Below are positions 22,129-30,420 of a stretch of 64,000 nt of DNA, in pieces. Made by a program: the position numbers and the translations under genes. Position 1 is the first letter of the stretch. Each line of letters opens with the position of its first letter. Location of the stretch: positions 74,985 through 138,984 of the forward strand of contig DPHV01000031.1 in the NCBI GenBank assembly GCA_003521625.1, in the 5' to 3' direction. A model generated the notes under the pieces. It was not told the DNA's origin. It searched no databases and worked only from the letters and a program-made list of their open reading frames with translations. The DNA comes from Ruminococcus sp. GTDB taxonomy: Bacteria; Bacillota; Clostridia; Oscillospirales; Acutalibacteraceae.

Positions 22129-24492
22129 ATGAACAGACATTACAAAACACTCGAACTTGATAAAATACTCGAACGCCTTGCAGGCAGAACAAATATTGAC
22201 GATGCACGTGAAATGGCGCTTAAATTAGAACCGCAGTTCGACTTGAAAAAGGTTCAGCTTCTCTTAAAGCAGACCGATGACGCAGTAGTTTTAAGCGGAA
22301 AATTCGGTGCGCCGTCATTCGGCGGAGCGGCAAACTGTGCAAATCAGCTAAGACGTGCACAGGCAGGCGGCTGTCTTTCAACAGGAGAGCTTTTGAAAAT
22401 TGCGCAGACTTTAAGAATAACCCGCACCGTCAAGGAGTGGCACTCAAGATTTGCAAACACCGAAACTGCGCTTGATATCTATTTCAGCGGACTGATTTCC
22501 AATAAATTTTTGGAGGAAAAAATCACCTCTGCAATTTTAAGCGAGGACGAAATCGCCGACAGCGCAAGCACAGCCTTGTCGGATATTCGCCGCAAAATCC
22601 GCACTGCATCTTCAAAGGCAAGAGAAGTGCTTGACAAAATTATTCACAGCTCAACATACATAAAGTACCTTCAGGACGCTATTGTTACCCAGCGTGACGG
22701 ACGGTATGTTGTGCCTGTAAGGAGCGAATGCCGCAACAATGTGCCCGGACTTGTGCACGATACCTCGTCAAGCGGTGCGACTGTTTTTATTGAGCCGATG
22801 GGCGTTGTGCAGGCAAACAACGATATTAAAATGCTGAAATCAAAAGAGGAGGAGGAAATCGAGAGAATCCTCTTTGAATTGTCTGCAAGCGCAGGAGACT
22901 TTGCCGATACGATAATCAGAAGCTATAATAATCTCGCAAATCTCAACCTTATTTTTGCCAAGGCTGACCTTGCGTATTCAATGAAGGCTTCAATGCCTGT
23001 AATGAACGACAGGGGCATAGTTGACATAAAGCAGGCAAGACATCCGCTGATTGACAAGGACAAGGTTGTTCCGGTTGACATCGTACTCGGAAAATCCTTT
23101 GACACACTCGTAATCACAGGACCGAATACAGGCGGTAAAACTGTTACGCTTAAAACGCTCGGTTTGCTTACGCTTATGGCAATGTGCGGACTTCTTGTGC
23201 CGTGCGCAGACAACAGCGAGCTGTCGGTTTTTAGACGTGTGCTTGTTGATATCGGCGACGAGCAGAGCATAGAGCAGTCTCTGTCAACCTTTTCGGCACA
23301 TATGACGAATATTATACAGATTATCAAGCTTGCAAACGCAGGCTCGCTCTGTCTTATTGACGAGCTTGGCGCAGGAACAGACCCTGTTGAGGGTGCGGCG
23401 CTTGCTATTGCAATTCTTGAAAAACTGCGCACACGTCACGCAAAAATTGCGTCAACAACCCACTATGCAGAATTAAAGGAATTTGCACTGCGTACAGAGG
23501 GAGTAGAAAACGGCTGTTGCGAATTTGACGTAGCAACGCTCAAGCCGACCTACAGACTTTTAATCGGCGTACCGGGAAAAAGTAACGCTTTTGCGATTTC
23601 AAAAAGGCTCGGAATAGACTCTGGAATTGTTGACAGAGCACAGGAGCTTGTTTCTACTGAAAGCAGACAGTTTGAGGACGTTGTAGAGAAGCTTGAAAAA
23701 CGCCGTCAGAGCCTTGAAAAACAGCTTGAAAACGCAAACAGACTTACTGCAAAGGCGAACACCGAAAAGCAGAAAGCCGAGAATGAAATGCTCAAAGCCA
23801 AAAAGGACGCAGAGCGTGAAATTGAAAGAGCAAAGCAGGAGGCACAGCGCATAATTTCAAAGACAAGAGCACAGGCTGACGCACTTGTTGAGGAGCTTGA
23901 AAAAGCGAGAAAAGCAAAAGAAATGAGCGCCGAGGCACGCTCAAAGCTGAAACGTGACATTGACAAAATGGAGGCGCACGCAGACCCGATTCAGGCGAAA
24001 AAAGCGCCGAACGAAGAATATAAACTGCCACGACCGCTGAAGGTCGGCGACAGCGTCCTGATTTACGATATTGACAAGAACGCAACCGTACTTGCACCGC
24101 CCAACAAAGAGGGACTTGTGCTTGTTCAGGCAGGAATTATAAAAACAAGAGTTGACATTAAAAACCTGAGGTTGTTAAAATCGCAGAATAAGCCTGCCGC
24201 AAGTCAGTTCCCAAGCAGGCGCAATGTGCCGAGCAGAATGGACGTTCGCCCCGAAACTGAGGTTGACGTTAGAGGAGAAACTGCATTTGACGCAGTCAAT
24301 ATTGTCGACAAGGCGATTGACAACGCCGTATTGTCGGGCGTAAGCAAAATCACGATTATTCACGGAAAGGGAACAGGCGTTCTTCGTCGTGAAATCAATC
24401 AGTATCTGAAATCAAACAAAGCAGTCAAAAGCCACCGCCTCGGCGTATTCGGCGAGGGCGAGGACGGCGTAACGATTGTTGAGCTGAAATAA
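22129..24492 (+). CDS. mutS2: Endonuclease MutS2
   Basis: A 787-residue MutS2. The N-terminal core/lever part is followed by the ATPase with Walker A GPNTGGKTVTLKTLG near residue 330, LIDELGAGTDP, and STHYAEL. A long Lys/Glu/Ala-rich coiled coil spans about 515-610. The C terminus is a Smr nuclease domain (about 710-787) with VDVRGETAFDA and HGKGTGVLR. MutS2 lacks mismatch-recognition domain I. It is known to suppress homologous recombination or to rescue collided ribosomes, depending on species. It lies between recO and rimM in a co-directional run. Confidence 0.96.
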   Translation: MNRHYKTLELDKILERLAGRTNIDDAREMALKLEPQFDLKKVQLLLKQTDDAVVLSGKFGAPSFGGAANCANQLRRAQAGGCLSTGELLKIAQTLRITRTVKEWHSRFANTETALDIYFSGLISNKFLEEKITSAILSEDEIADSASTALSDIRRKIRTASSKAREVLDKIIHSSTYIKYLQDAIVTQRDGRYVVPVRSECRNNVPGLVHDTSSSGATVFIEPMGVVQANNDIKMLKSKEEEEIERILFELSASAGDFADTIIRSYNNLANLNLIFAKADLAYSMKASMPVMNDRGIVDIKQARHPLIDKDKVVPVDIVLGKSFDTLVITGPNTGGKTVTLKTLGLLTLMAMCGLLVPCADNSELSVFRRVLVDIGDEQSIEQSLSTFSAHMTNIIQIIKLANAGSLCLIDELGAGTDPVEGAALAIAILEKLRTRHAKIASTTHYAELKEFALRTEGVENGCCEFDVATLKPTYRLLIGVPGKSNAFAISKRLGIDSGIVDRAQELVSTESRQFEDVVEKLEKRRQSLEKQLENANRLTAKANTEKQKAENEMLKAKKDAEREIERAKQEAQRIISKTRAQADALVEELEKARKAKEMSAEARSKLKRDIDKMEAHADPIQAKKAPNEEYKLPRPLKVGDSVLIYDIDKNATVLAPPNKEGLVLVQAGIIKTRVDIKNLRLLKSQNKPAASQFPSRRNVPSRMDVRPETEVDVRGETAFDAVNIVDKAIDNAVLSGVSKITIIHGKGTGVLRREINQYLKSNKAVKSHRLGVFGEGEDGVTIVELK

Positions 24493-24514
24493 AAGCAGGA
24501 AACGGAGCAGAAGT

Positions 24515-25030
24515 ATGAAAAAGCAATTCCTTGATTCGGGAAAAATTGTAGGCACTCACGGCATAAAGGGAGAAGTCAGAATCGAGCCTTGGTGCGATTC
24601 ACCCGAGTTTTTATGCGCCTTTAAAAAGCTGTATCTTGACGAAAACGGACAGACCTTTATCGAAGTAAAATCACGCCCTCACAAGAACATAACCCTTGCA
24701 AAAATCAAGGGGGTTGATACCATAGAAGCCGCTGAAAAATTCAGAGGAAAAATTGTATATATAAACCGTGAGGACATAACTCTTGACGAGGGCGTAAATT
24801 TTGTTCAGGACTTAATCGGGCTCGAGGTAAGGGACGCTGAAAACGGCACTGTTTACGGCAAGCTAACCGATGTTCTGCGTACGGGTGCGAACGATGTTTA
24901 CGAAATCACCGACAGCAATAACAAAAAGTATCTTGCACCCGTTATTGACGAGGTCGTTGAGAAAATCAACGTTGACGGCGGCTTTGTGCGTATTCACCCG
25001 ATGAAAGGAATATTTGACGATGAGGATTGA
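24515..25030 (+). CDS. rimM: Ribosome maturation factor RimM
   Basis: A 171-residue RimM with the N-terminal GKIVGTHGIKGEVRIEPW barrel and the C-terminal PRC-barrel (DLIGLEVRDAENG to HPMKGIFD). It binds S19 and assists 30S head assembly. CGGAG is upstream of the ATG. Its end overlaps the trmD start by 11 bases, as is common for this pair. In many Firmicutes rimM-trmD follow rpsP-khpA. Here those halves are about 8 kb apart and in opposite orientation. Confidence 0.96.
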   Translation: MKKQFLDSGKIVGTHGIKGEVRIEPWCDSPEFLCAFKKLYLDENGQTFIEVKSRPHKNITLAKIKGVDTIEAAEKFRGKIVYINREDITLDEGVNFVQDLIGLEVRDAENGTVYGKLTDVLRTGANDVYEITDSNNKKYLAPVIDEVVEKINVDGGFVRIHPMKGIFDDED

Positions 25031-25703
25031 CATAATAACCTTATTCCCCGAAATGTTCGAGCCTGTGTTAAACGAGAGCATAATCGGCAGGGCACAGAAG
25101 AGTGGAGCAATTGAAATTGTCTGCCACCAGCTTCGTGACTATGCGTTTGACAAGCATAGGCGGGTTGACGACACTCCTTACGGCGGAGGAATGGGTATGC
25201 TTATGAAAGCCGAGCCGATTGCTCTTTGCTTTGAGGATATATGTAAACAGACAGGCAAGAAGCCGCATTTTGTCTATATGTCGCCGCAGGGCAAAACGCT
25301 TACGCAAAAGCGTTTGAGAGAGCTTTCGGACGTTGAAAATATATGTATTCTCTGCGGTCACTACGAGGGTGTTGACCAGCGGCTTTTAGATACATTTATT
25401 GATGAGGAAATTTCAATCGGCGACTATGTACTTACGGGCGGTGAGCTTCCTGCAATGGTGTTTGCCGACGCTCTTGCAAGAATGGTTCCCGGAGTGCTTT
25501 CAAACAACGAGTGCTTTACCGAGGAAAGTCACTTCAACGGACTTCTGGAATATCCGCAGTACACAAAGCCCTCAGAGTGGAGAGGGATTGAAGTTCCCGA
25601 GGTGCTTTTAAGCGGTCACCACGCAAATATCGATAAATGGCGCAAAGAAAAAAGCCTTGAGGTCACAAAGCAAAAACGCCCCGATTTGCTTGAAAATAAC
25701 TGA
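25020..25703 (+). CDS. trmD: tRNA (guanine37-N1)-methyltransferase
   Basis: A 227-residue TrmD, a SPOUT-fold enzyme that methylates G37 in tRNAs using SAM and prevents frameshifting. It opens with MRIDIITLFPEMF and includes PYGGGMGMLMK, ILCGHYEGVDQR and the knot residues YVLTGGELPAM. The start is taken as the ATG at 25020, since MRIDIITLF is the standard N terminus. The ATG two codons earlier is less likely. It is translationally coupled to rimM. No clear terminator follows; the next gene has its own promoter. Confidence 0.97.
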   Translation: MRIDIITLFPEMFEPVLNESIIGRAQKSGAIEIVCHQLRDYAFDKHRRVDDTPYGGGMGMLMKAEPIALCFEDICKQTGKKPHFVYMSPQGKTLTQKRLRELSDVENICILCGHYEGVDQRLLDTFIDEEISIGDYVLTGGELPAMVFADALARMVPGVLSNNECFTEESHFNGLLEYPQYTKPSEWRGIEVPEVLLSGHHANIDKWRKEKSLEVTKQKRPDLLENN

Positions 25704-25812
25704 TATTCGGTATTTATGTATGAAAATTTTACTCAATCCTTGTAAAATTGCACAAGAAACGATTTGATTTTTTGACCTCAAGTGAATATTAATACGAAAA
25801 TATTTTAGCGTA

Positions 25813-25841
25813 TTGACCTTGATAATAAAAAAGATTATAAT
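25813..25841 (+). promoter_or_regulatory. Promoter of the HPr gene
   Basis: TTGACC (25813-25818) and TATAAT (25836-25841) have a 17-base spacer, about 65 bases before the start codon. Confidence 0.8.
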
Positions 25842-25908
25842 ATGTATTAAATCAAGCCTTTAAGGTTTTTTCGGTTTAAATTTTAATATGTCAGAGAGGG
25901 TTTTCAAA

Positions 25909-26172
25909 ATGTATGTTAAGGAAGTTTTAGTACAGAATAAAGCCGGCTTACACGCTCGCCCGGCAACTTTCTTTATCCAGAAAGCTAACGAGTACAAGTC
26001 AACAATCTGGGTTGAGAAGGAAGAGCGCCGTGTTAACGCAAAGAGTCTTCTTGGCGTACTTTCACTCGGTATTATCGGCGGAACAACAATCAAGATTATT
26101 GCTGACGGCTCGGACGAAACCGACGCAGTTGAAGGTCTTGTTGCTCTTGTTGAATCAGGTTTTACTGAATAA
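25909..26172 (+). CDS. ptsH: HPr family phosphocarrier protein
   Basis: An 87-residue HPr. His15, the site phosphorylated by enzyme I, is in NKAGLHARPAT, and Ser46, the regulatory site for HPr kinase, is in AKSLLGVLSLGI, both exactly at canonical positions. I use the ATG at 25909, which has GAGAGGG eight bases upstream. The frame is open further upstream but lacks a site. It stands alone between its own promoter and terminator, with no enzyme I gene beside it, so it may serve sugar transport, carbon-catabolite signalling, or both. The presence of His15 argues against a Crh-type protein. Confidence 0.93.
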   Translation: MYVKEVLVQNKAGLHARPATFFIQKANEYKSTIWVEKEERRVNAKSLLGVLSLGIIGGTTIKIIADGSDETDAVEGLVALVESGFTE

Positions 26173-26195
26173 TTGTAAACTCACAGCATATTTTT

Positions 26196-26219
26196 GGGCG
26201 GAATTATCCGCCCTTTTTT
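26196..26219 (+). terminator. Rho-independent terminator after HPr gene
   Basis: GGGCGG and CCGCCC form a perfect 6-bp stem with a six-base loop, followed by six T. Confidence 0.9.
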
Positions 26220-26244
26220 GTTTTATGAATTTGGCGGTGAAATT

Positions 26245-28095
26245 ATGAACCCTAAAATGCAGGAACTGCGTAAAAAGGCAATGGCACTGCCGCTTTTGCC
26301 GGGCGTTTATATTATGCACGATAAAAGCGGAGAAATTATATATATCGGCAAGGCAAAGACACTCAAAAACCGTGTCAGCCAGTACTTCGGCTCACAGAAC
26401 AATCACGCCGAAAAGGTGCGCAGAATGGTTGACAATGTCGACGATTTTGAATATATCATCACCGACAGCGAATTTGAGGCGCTGATTCTTGAGTGCAGTC
26501 TTATCAAACAGCATACGCCGAAGTACAACATTCTGCTCAAGGACGACAAGGGCTACAGCTATATCAGGGTGAGTTCGGGCGACTGGGGCAGGCTTTCGTA
26601 TGTTCTGCAAAAGAAGGACGACGGTGCGCAGTATATCGGGCCGTACAAGAGTAGTTACTACGTAAAAAGTGCAGTTGAGGAGGCTAACAAGATTTTTATG
26701 CTCCCGACCTGCAACAGGCGTTTTCCGCAGGATTTCAGAAAGGGCAGACCTTGCCTTAACTACCACATAAAGCAGTGTATGGCGCCCTGTACAGGCAGGG
26801 TAAAGCTAAAGGATTACAAAGAAAGCCTTGCACAGGCGCTTGACTTTTTAAAGGGCGGCTCGTCAAACTCAATTAAACAGCTCACGGCACAAATGGAGGA
26901 AGCCGCAGAAAACCTCGAATTTGAGCGTGCCGCAAGAATCCGTGACAAGATAAATGCGGTTAAGAAAATGGGTGAAAAGCAAAAGGTCGTCGCCAACAAG
27001 GTGCTTGACGAGGACGTTATCGCAAGCTTTACCGACGACGGAAAAATCTGTTTTCAGGTTTTCCGCTTTGAGGGCGGCAGACTGTTTGACAGAGAAAGCT
27101 TTATATTTGACAGCGGCGACAGCGAGAGCGAGTACGAGGAATTTCTGCTCGGCTACTACACAATCAGAAACGATGTTCCGAAGAATATTGCGCTTGACAG
27201 GGAGTTTGACGGCATAGAAGCACTCGCGCAGTGGCTAAGTGAAAAGCGTGGCAACAAGGTCAACGTAACCGTTCCGCAGAGGGGAGAGCAGGCACAGCTT
27301 GTTTCAATGTGCCGCTCAAACGCCGCCGAGGCGCTTGCACAGAAAAAGGGCGCAACGGTGCGTGAATACGGCGTGCTTGAGGAACTGAAAGAAACCCTCG
27401 GACTTGAAAAACTGCCGGAGTATATCGAGTCCTATGATATTTCAAACCTTGCAGGAACGGAAAACGTCGCAGGAATGATAGTCTATAAAAACGGCAAACC
27501 GCTGAAATCGGCATATAAAAAATTCAAAATCAAGGGCTTTGAGGGACAGGACGACTATGCGTCAATGGCGGAGGTTATTTCACGCCGATTTGATGAATTC
27601 TATAAAGCAGAGGACAAAACAGAGGGTTTCGGAAAGCTCCCCGATTTGATTTTGCTCGACGGCGGCAAGGGACAGGTTGCGGCTGTAAAGCAGGTGTTAG
27701 AGAGAATGAACATAAGTGTTCCGCTTTTCGGTATGGTAAAGGACGACAAGCACCGCACACGTGCCGTAACAGGTGACGGCGGAGAAATTGCAATCAGCTC
27801 AAAGCGTGCGCTGTTTACGTTTTTAAGCAAAATGCAGGACGAGGTTCACCGCTTTGCAATCGGCTATCATCACGCTCGCAGGAGCAAAAACACCTTTAAA
27901 AGCTCGCTTACGAATATTGACGGCGTAGGAGAGGTAAGAGCAAAGTCACTTTTAAAATATTTCAGAACGATTGACAACATTTCAAAAGCAGATTTAACGG
28001 AGCTTGAAAACGCCCCGAAAATGACGAAGGACAGTGCACTTGCGGTTTACAGATATTTTCACTCCGATGACGAAAGGCAGACGGGAGCATTATAA
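26245..28095 (+). CDS. uvrC: Excinuclease ABC subunit C
   Basis: A 616-residue UvrC, the dual-incision nuclease of nucleotide excision repair. It has an N-terminal GIY-YIG domain (PGVYIMHDKSGEIIYIGKAK, about 16-35), a cysteine-containing segment (PTCNRRFP and PCLNYHIKQCMAPC), a UVR motif (EEAAENLEFERAARIRDKI), a C-terminal RNase H-like nuclease (ILLDGGKGQ) and helix-hairpin-helix motifs (TNIDGVGEVRAKSLLKYF). The start is the ATG at 26245 after a GGCGGTGA site. The longer frame upstream reads back through the HPr terminator. It is followed by intergenic repeats. Confidence 0.96.
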   Translation: MNPKMQELRKKAMALPLLPGVYIMHDKSGEIIYIGKAKTLKNRVSQYFGSQNNHAEKVRRMVDNVDDFEYIITDSEFEALILECSLIKQHTPKYNILLKDDKGYSYIRVSSGDWGRLSYVLQKKDDGAQYIGPYKSSYYVKSAVEEANKIFMLPTCNRRFPQDFRKGRPCLNYHIKQCMAPCTGRVKLKDYKESLAQALDFLKGGSSNSIKQLTAQMEEAAENLEFERAARIRDKINAVKKMGEKQKVVANKVLDEDVIASFTDDGKICFQVFRFEGGRLFDRESFIFDSGDSESEYEEFLLGYYTIRNDVPKNIALDREFDGIEALAQWLSEKRGNKVNVTVPQRGEQAQLVSMCRSNAAEALAQKKGATVREYGVLEELKETLGLEKLPEYIESYDISNLAGTENVAGMIVYKNGKPLKSAYKKFKIKGFEGQDDYASMAEVISRRFDEFYKAEDKTEGFGKLPDLILLDGGKGQVAAVKQVLERMNISVPLFGMVKDDKHRTRAVTGDGGEIAISSKRALFTFLSKMQDEVHRFAIGYHHARRSKNTFKSSLTNIDGVGEVRAKSLLKYFRTIDNISKADLTELENAPKMTKDSALAVYRYFHSDDERQTGAL

Positions 28096-28099
28096 AAAA

Positions 28100-28188
28100 T
28101 TCGAAATTCGGAATGCGTAATTCGGAATTAATGGTCGCTATGCTCCGAATTTTCCACTCGATTTGTTAGCCGAGGCACTCGACTAAAA
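28100..28188. repeat. Intergenic repeat, two fused families
   Basis: The left part carries the GGAATGCG-type motif also seen at 7353-7384 and near 41000. The right part (about 28138-28188) is an inverted copy of the repeat that begins TAGCCGAGTGCCTCGGC after murA and corC. No reading frame is evident. Confidence 0.65.
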
Positions 28189-28258
28189 TATTGTTGTAAA
28201 ATCTGTTGTAATGTGTTATACTTACAACAGATAAAATACATTTAGAAGGATTAATGCT

Positions 28259-28807
28259 ATGCGTGTAATTACAGGTTGTGCAAGGGGCAGACGTCTTGAA
28301 ACCCTTGAGGGCGAGGACGTAAGACCTACTACCGACAGAATTAAAGAAGCAATTTTTTCAATTATCCAGTTTGAAACCGAGGGCAGAGCGTTTCTTGACC
28401 TCTTTGCAGGTTCGGGACAGATGGGAATTGAAGCGTTGAGCAGAGGTGCAAAAACGGCTTATTTTGTTGACAATTCTAAAAAATCTCTCGATACCGTCAG
28501 GAGAAATCTTAAGACAACCAAGCTTGAACAGAACGCAAAAACCTTTGCAATGGATTATCAGAGCTTTCTTGCAATGTGTAGTGAGCGTTTTGACATTGCG
28601 TTTCTTGACCCTCCGTACAAAACGGGAATGTTGCAGAAATCGCTCGAGCTTGTGCCCGAAATTATGAACGAAACGGGCGTAATTATTGCGGAAAATCCGC
28701 TTGACGAAGAAATTTTGTCGAATTACGGCAATTTTGTACTTGACAGACAGTATCGCTATGGTAAAATAAAAATAAGTACATTCAGACATAAGGATTTTGT
28801 GCAATGA
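28259..28807 (+). CDS. rsmD: 16S rRNA (guanine966-N2)-methyltransferase RsmD
   Basis: A 182-residue methyltransferase of the RsmD/YlbH family that modifies G966 of 16S rRNA. It begins MRVITGCARGRRLETL, with RPTTDRIKEAIFSII, the SAM motif FLDLFAGSGQMGIEALSRGA and the catalytic DPPY in FLDPPYK. AGAAGGA lies upstream of the ATG. Its stop overlaps the coaD start by four bases (ATGA), so the two are coupled. Confidence 0.96.
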   Translation: MRVITGCARGRRLETLEGEDVRPTTDRIKEAIFSIIQFETEGRAFLDLFAGSGQMGIEALSRGAKTAYFVDNSKKSLDTVRRNLKTTKLEQNAKTFAMDYQSFLAMCSERFDIAFLDPPYKTGMLQKSLELVPEIMNETGVIIAENPLDEEILSNYGNFVLDRQYRYGKIKISTFRHKDFVQ

Positions 28808-29298
28808 AAAAAACGGTTATTTGTCCGGGCAGCTTTGACCCGGTCACTCTCGGTCATCTTGACATAATAAAGCGTTCGGCTAATATGTTTGACCACGTCA
28901 TTGTCGGCGTGCTTGTAAATTCCTCAAAAACTCCGTGCTTTTCTATTGACGAGCGAATCGGATTTTTAAAAGAGGTTACGCAGGACATTCCGAACGTTGA
29001 GGTAGTCAGCTTTGACGGCTTGCTCGCCCAGTATTGCAAGGAAAGAAACGTTGACGCTATTGTAAAGGGGCTGCGTGCTGTTTCGGACTTTGAATACGAG
29101 TTTCAGATGGCTATTACCAACAAAAAGCTCAATCCCCAGCTTGAAACAATTTTCCTTATGGCGAACTCGGAGTCTATGTATTTAAGCTCAAGTATGGTGC
29201 GTGAGGTTGCCTCAATGGGCGGAGATATAAGCAATTTCGTACCAAAATGTATTCACGACAGAATAGTAAACAGGATTTCAAATTTAAGGAATCACTGA
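28804..29298 (+). CDS. coaD: Phosphopantetheine adenylyltransferase
   Basis: A 164-residue CoaD, the penultimate enzyme of coenzyme A synthesis, transferring AMP to 4'-phosphopantetheine. The nucleotide-binding GSFDPVTLGHLDII carries the TxGH motif. It also shows GLRAVSDFEYEFQMA and SESMYLSSSMVREVA. It is coupled to rsmD through a four-base overlap, the usual rsmD-coaD arrangement. Confidence 0.97.
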   Translation: MKKTVICPGSFDPVTLGHLDIIKRSANMFDHVIVGVLVNSSKTPCFSIDERIGFLKEVTQDIPNVEVVSFDGLLAQYCKERNVDAIVKGLRAVSDFEYEFQMAITNKKLNPQLETIFLMANSESMYLSSSMVREVASMGGDISNFVPKCIHDRIVNRISNLRNH

Positions 29299-29342
29299 AC
29301 AATAAACTTAATTCAGATTGGATTATATAAGGAGTGGAAAAA

Positions 29343-29807
29343 ATGAAAGTTGATGATTTAATTCTACAGCTTCAGGACGTTATTAACGACGCAAAATCAA
29401 TGCCGTTTTCAGGCGGAAAGGTTATGGTAAGCAGCGACGAAATCTACGATATTATCGACCAGATTCAGGACGCTATGCCTGCCGAGGTAAGACAGGCAAA
29501 GAATATCGTTGCCGACAGAAAGCAGATTCTTGCCGAGGCTAACCGTGAGTCGGAAAACATCATCAGAGCTGCCGAGGAACGCAAAAAGGCAATGCTTAAC
29601 CAGAACGAAATTGTCAGAGAAGCTCAGGCTAAGGCAAAGGAAATTGTCGATGATGCAAAGCAGAAGTCAGCCGAAATCAGAAAGGCTGCAAACGTTTATG
29701 TTGACAGCATCATCAGACGTACAGAGGAAAGCATTTCTACACAGCTTGACGAAATCAAGAAAACAAGAGCAAACATTTTAAATTCGCAGAAGTCAAAGCA
29801 GAACTGA
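29343..29807 (+). CDS. Coiled-coil protein downstream of coaD
   Basis: A 154-residue soluble-looking protein without signal peptide or membrane segment. After about 55 ordinary residues it is a long Ala/Glu/Lys/Gln-rich coiled coil with repeats such as ADRKQILAEANRESENIIRAAEERK, resembling the stalk of ATP synthase subunit b or DivIVA-like proteins. The function is unknown. I recall similar proteins next to coaD in other Clostridia. The start is the ATG at 29343, with AAGGAG eight bases upstream. The GTG at 29334 overlaps that site. It is last in the rsmD-coaD run and is followed by a strong terminator. Confidence 0.8.
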   Translation: MKVDDLILQLQDVINDAKSMPFSGGKVMVSSDEIYDIIDQIQDAMPAEVRQAKNIVADRKQILAEANRESENIIRAAEERKKAMLNQNEIVREAQAKAKEIVDDAKQKSAEIRKAANVYVDSIIRRTEESISTQLDEIKKTRANILNSQKSKQN

Positions 29808-29824
29808 TTATTAAGTGAAAAATA

Positions 29825-29862
29825 AACGCTGAATTGCAGTAAAATGCAGTTCAGCGTTTTTT
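29825..29862 (+). terminator. Rho-independent terminator after coaD operon
   Basis: A 14-base arm pairs almost perfectly with its inverse around a short loop and ends in six T. It separates the plus-strand run from the convergent PAP2 gene. Confidence 0.9.
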
Positions 29863-29875
29863 CTTATGCAGATTT

Positions 29876-30379
29876 TTAAATAAGGAAGAAAAATATTACT
29901 CCAACCGTTACGCTCAACAGCATTGCTGCGAGAACATCACGGATATAGTGAACTCCTGCAAGCACTCTTGAAAGCGTAATCAGAAACGAAACCGACAGTG
30001 CGGCGATGCCAAGCCCGGCGTTTACATATAGAATTGCAAGTGAAATTATGAATGCACTTGCAGTGTGACGGCTGGGCATACTCTGTCCTTTTGTCGTCTT
30101 GCCGAAAAGGGAAGGCGTGTTGTATTTTTCATACGGTCTTTGCTCGTTAATCAGCTTTCGCAAAACCGTTACAAGCAGGAAAACACCGAGCGGAACGAGG
30201 ATTATTTTAAAAATGTCAACAGGATTACTGAAAAATACATAGACAATCAGCGCAGGGTAGCCGATAAACAGCAGCAGCGGCAGAAAGCGGTAGCAGAATT
30301 TCAGCGCATTGCAGGCAAAATTGCGTTCTCTAAAGAATTGAACAATCCGTTTGTAGTTCTTCTCGGTAATTTTAAACAT
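29876..30379 (-). CDS. PAP2 superfamily membrane phosphatase
   Basis: A protein of about 167 residues with five hydrophobic segments and the three PAP2 phosphatase signatures: KLINEQRP, SMPSRHTASAF, and SRVLAGVHYIRDV with the catalytic His. It probably acts on a lipid phosphate such as undecaprenyl pyrophosphate or phosphatidylglycerol phosphate at the outer face of the membrane. The start is uncertain: the ATG at 30379 directly touches a CGGAG, and the TTG at 30394 lacks a ribosome site. It lies 41 bases after asnB in the same direction and is probably transcribed with it. Confidence 0.85.
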   Translation of the reverse strand: MFKITEKNYKRIVQFFRERNFACNALKFCYRFLPLLLFIGYPALIVYVFFSNPVDIFKIILVPLGVFLLVTVLRKLINEQRPYEKYNTPSLFGKTTKGQSMPSRHTASAFIISLAILYVNAGLGIAALSVSFLITLSRVLAGVHYIRDVLAAMLLSVTVGVIFFFLI

Positions 30380-30420
30380 CTCCGTTCGAATCAATTATCG
30401 CTTTTATTCTACCATATGCG

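Noticed and set aside
25842..25885. Terminator-like AAGCCTTTAAGG followed by TTTTTT before the HPr gene
   Set aside because: The stem would have almost no loop and is too short. It lies within the leader of the HPr transcript, so it was not called.
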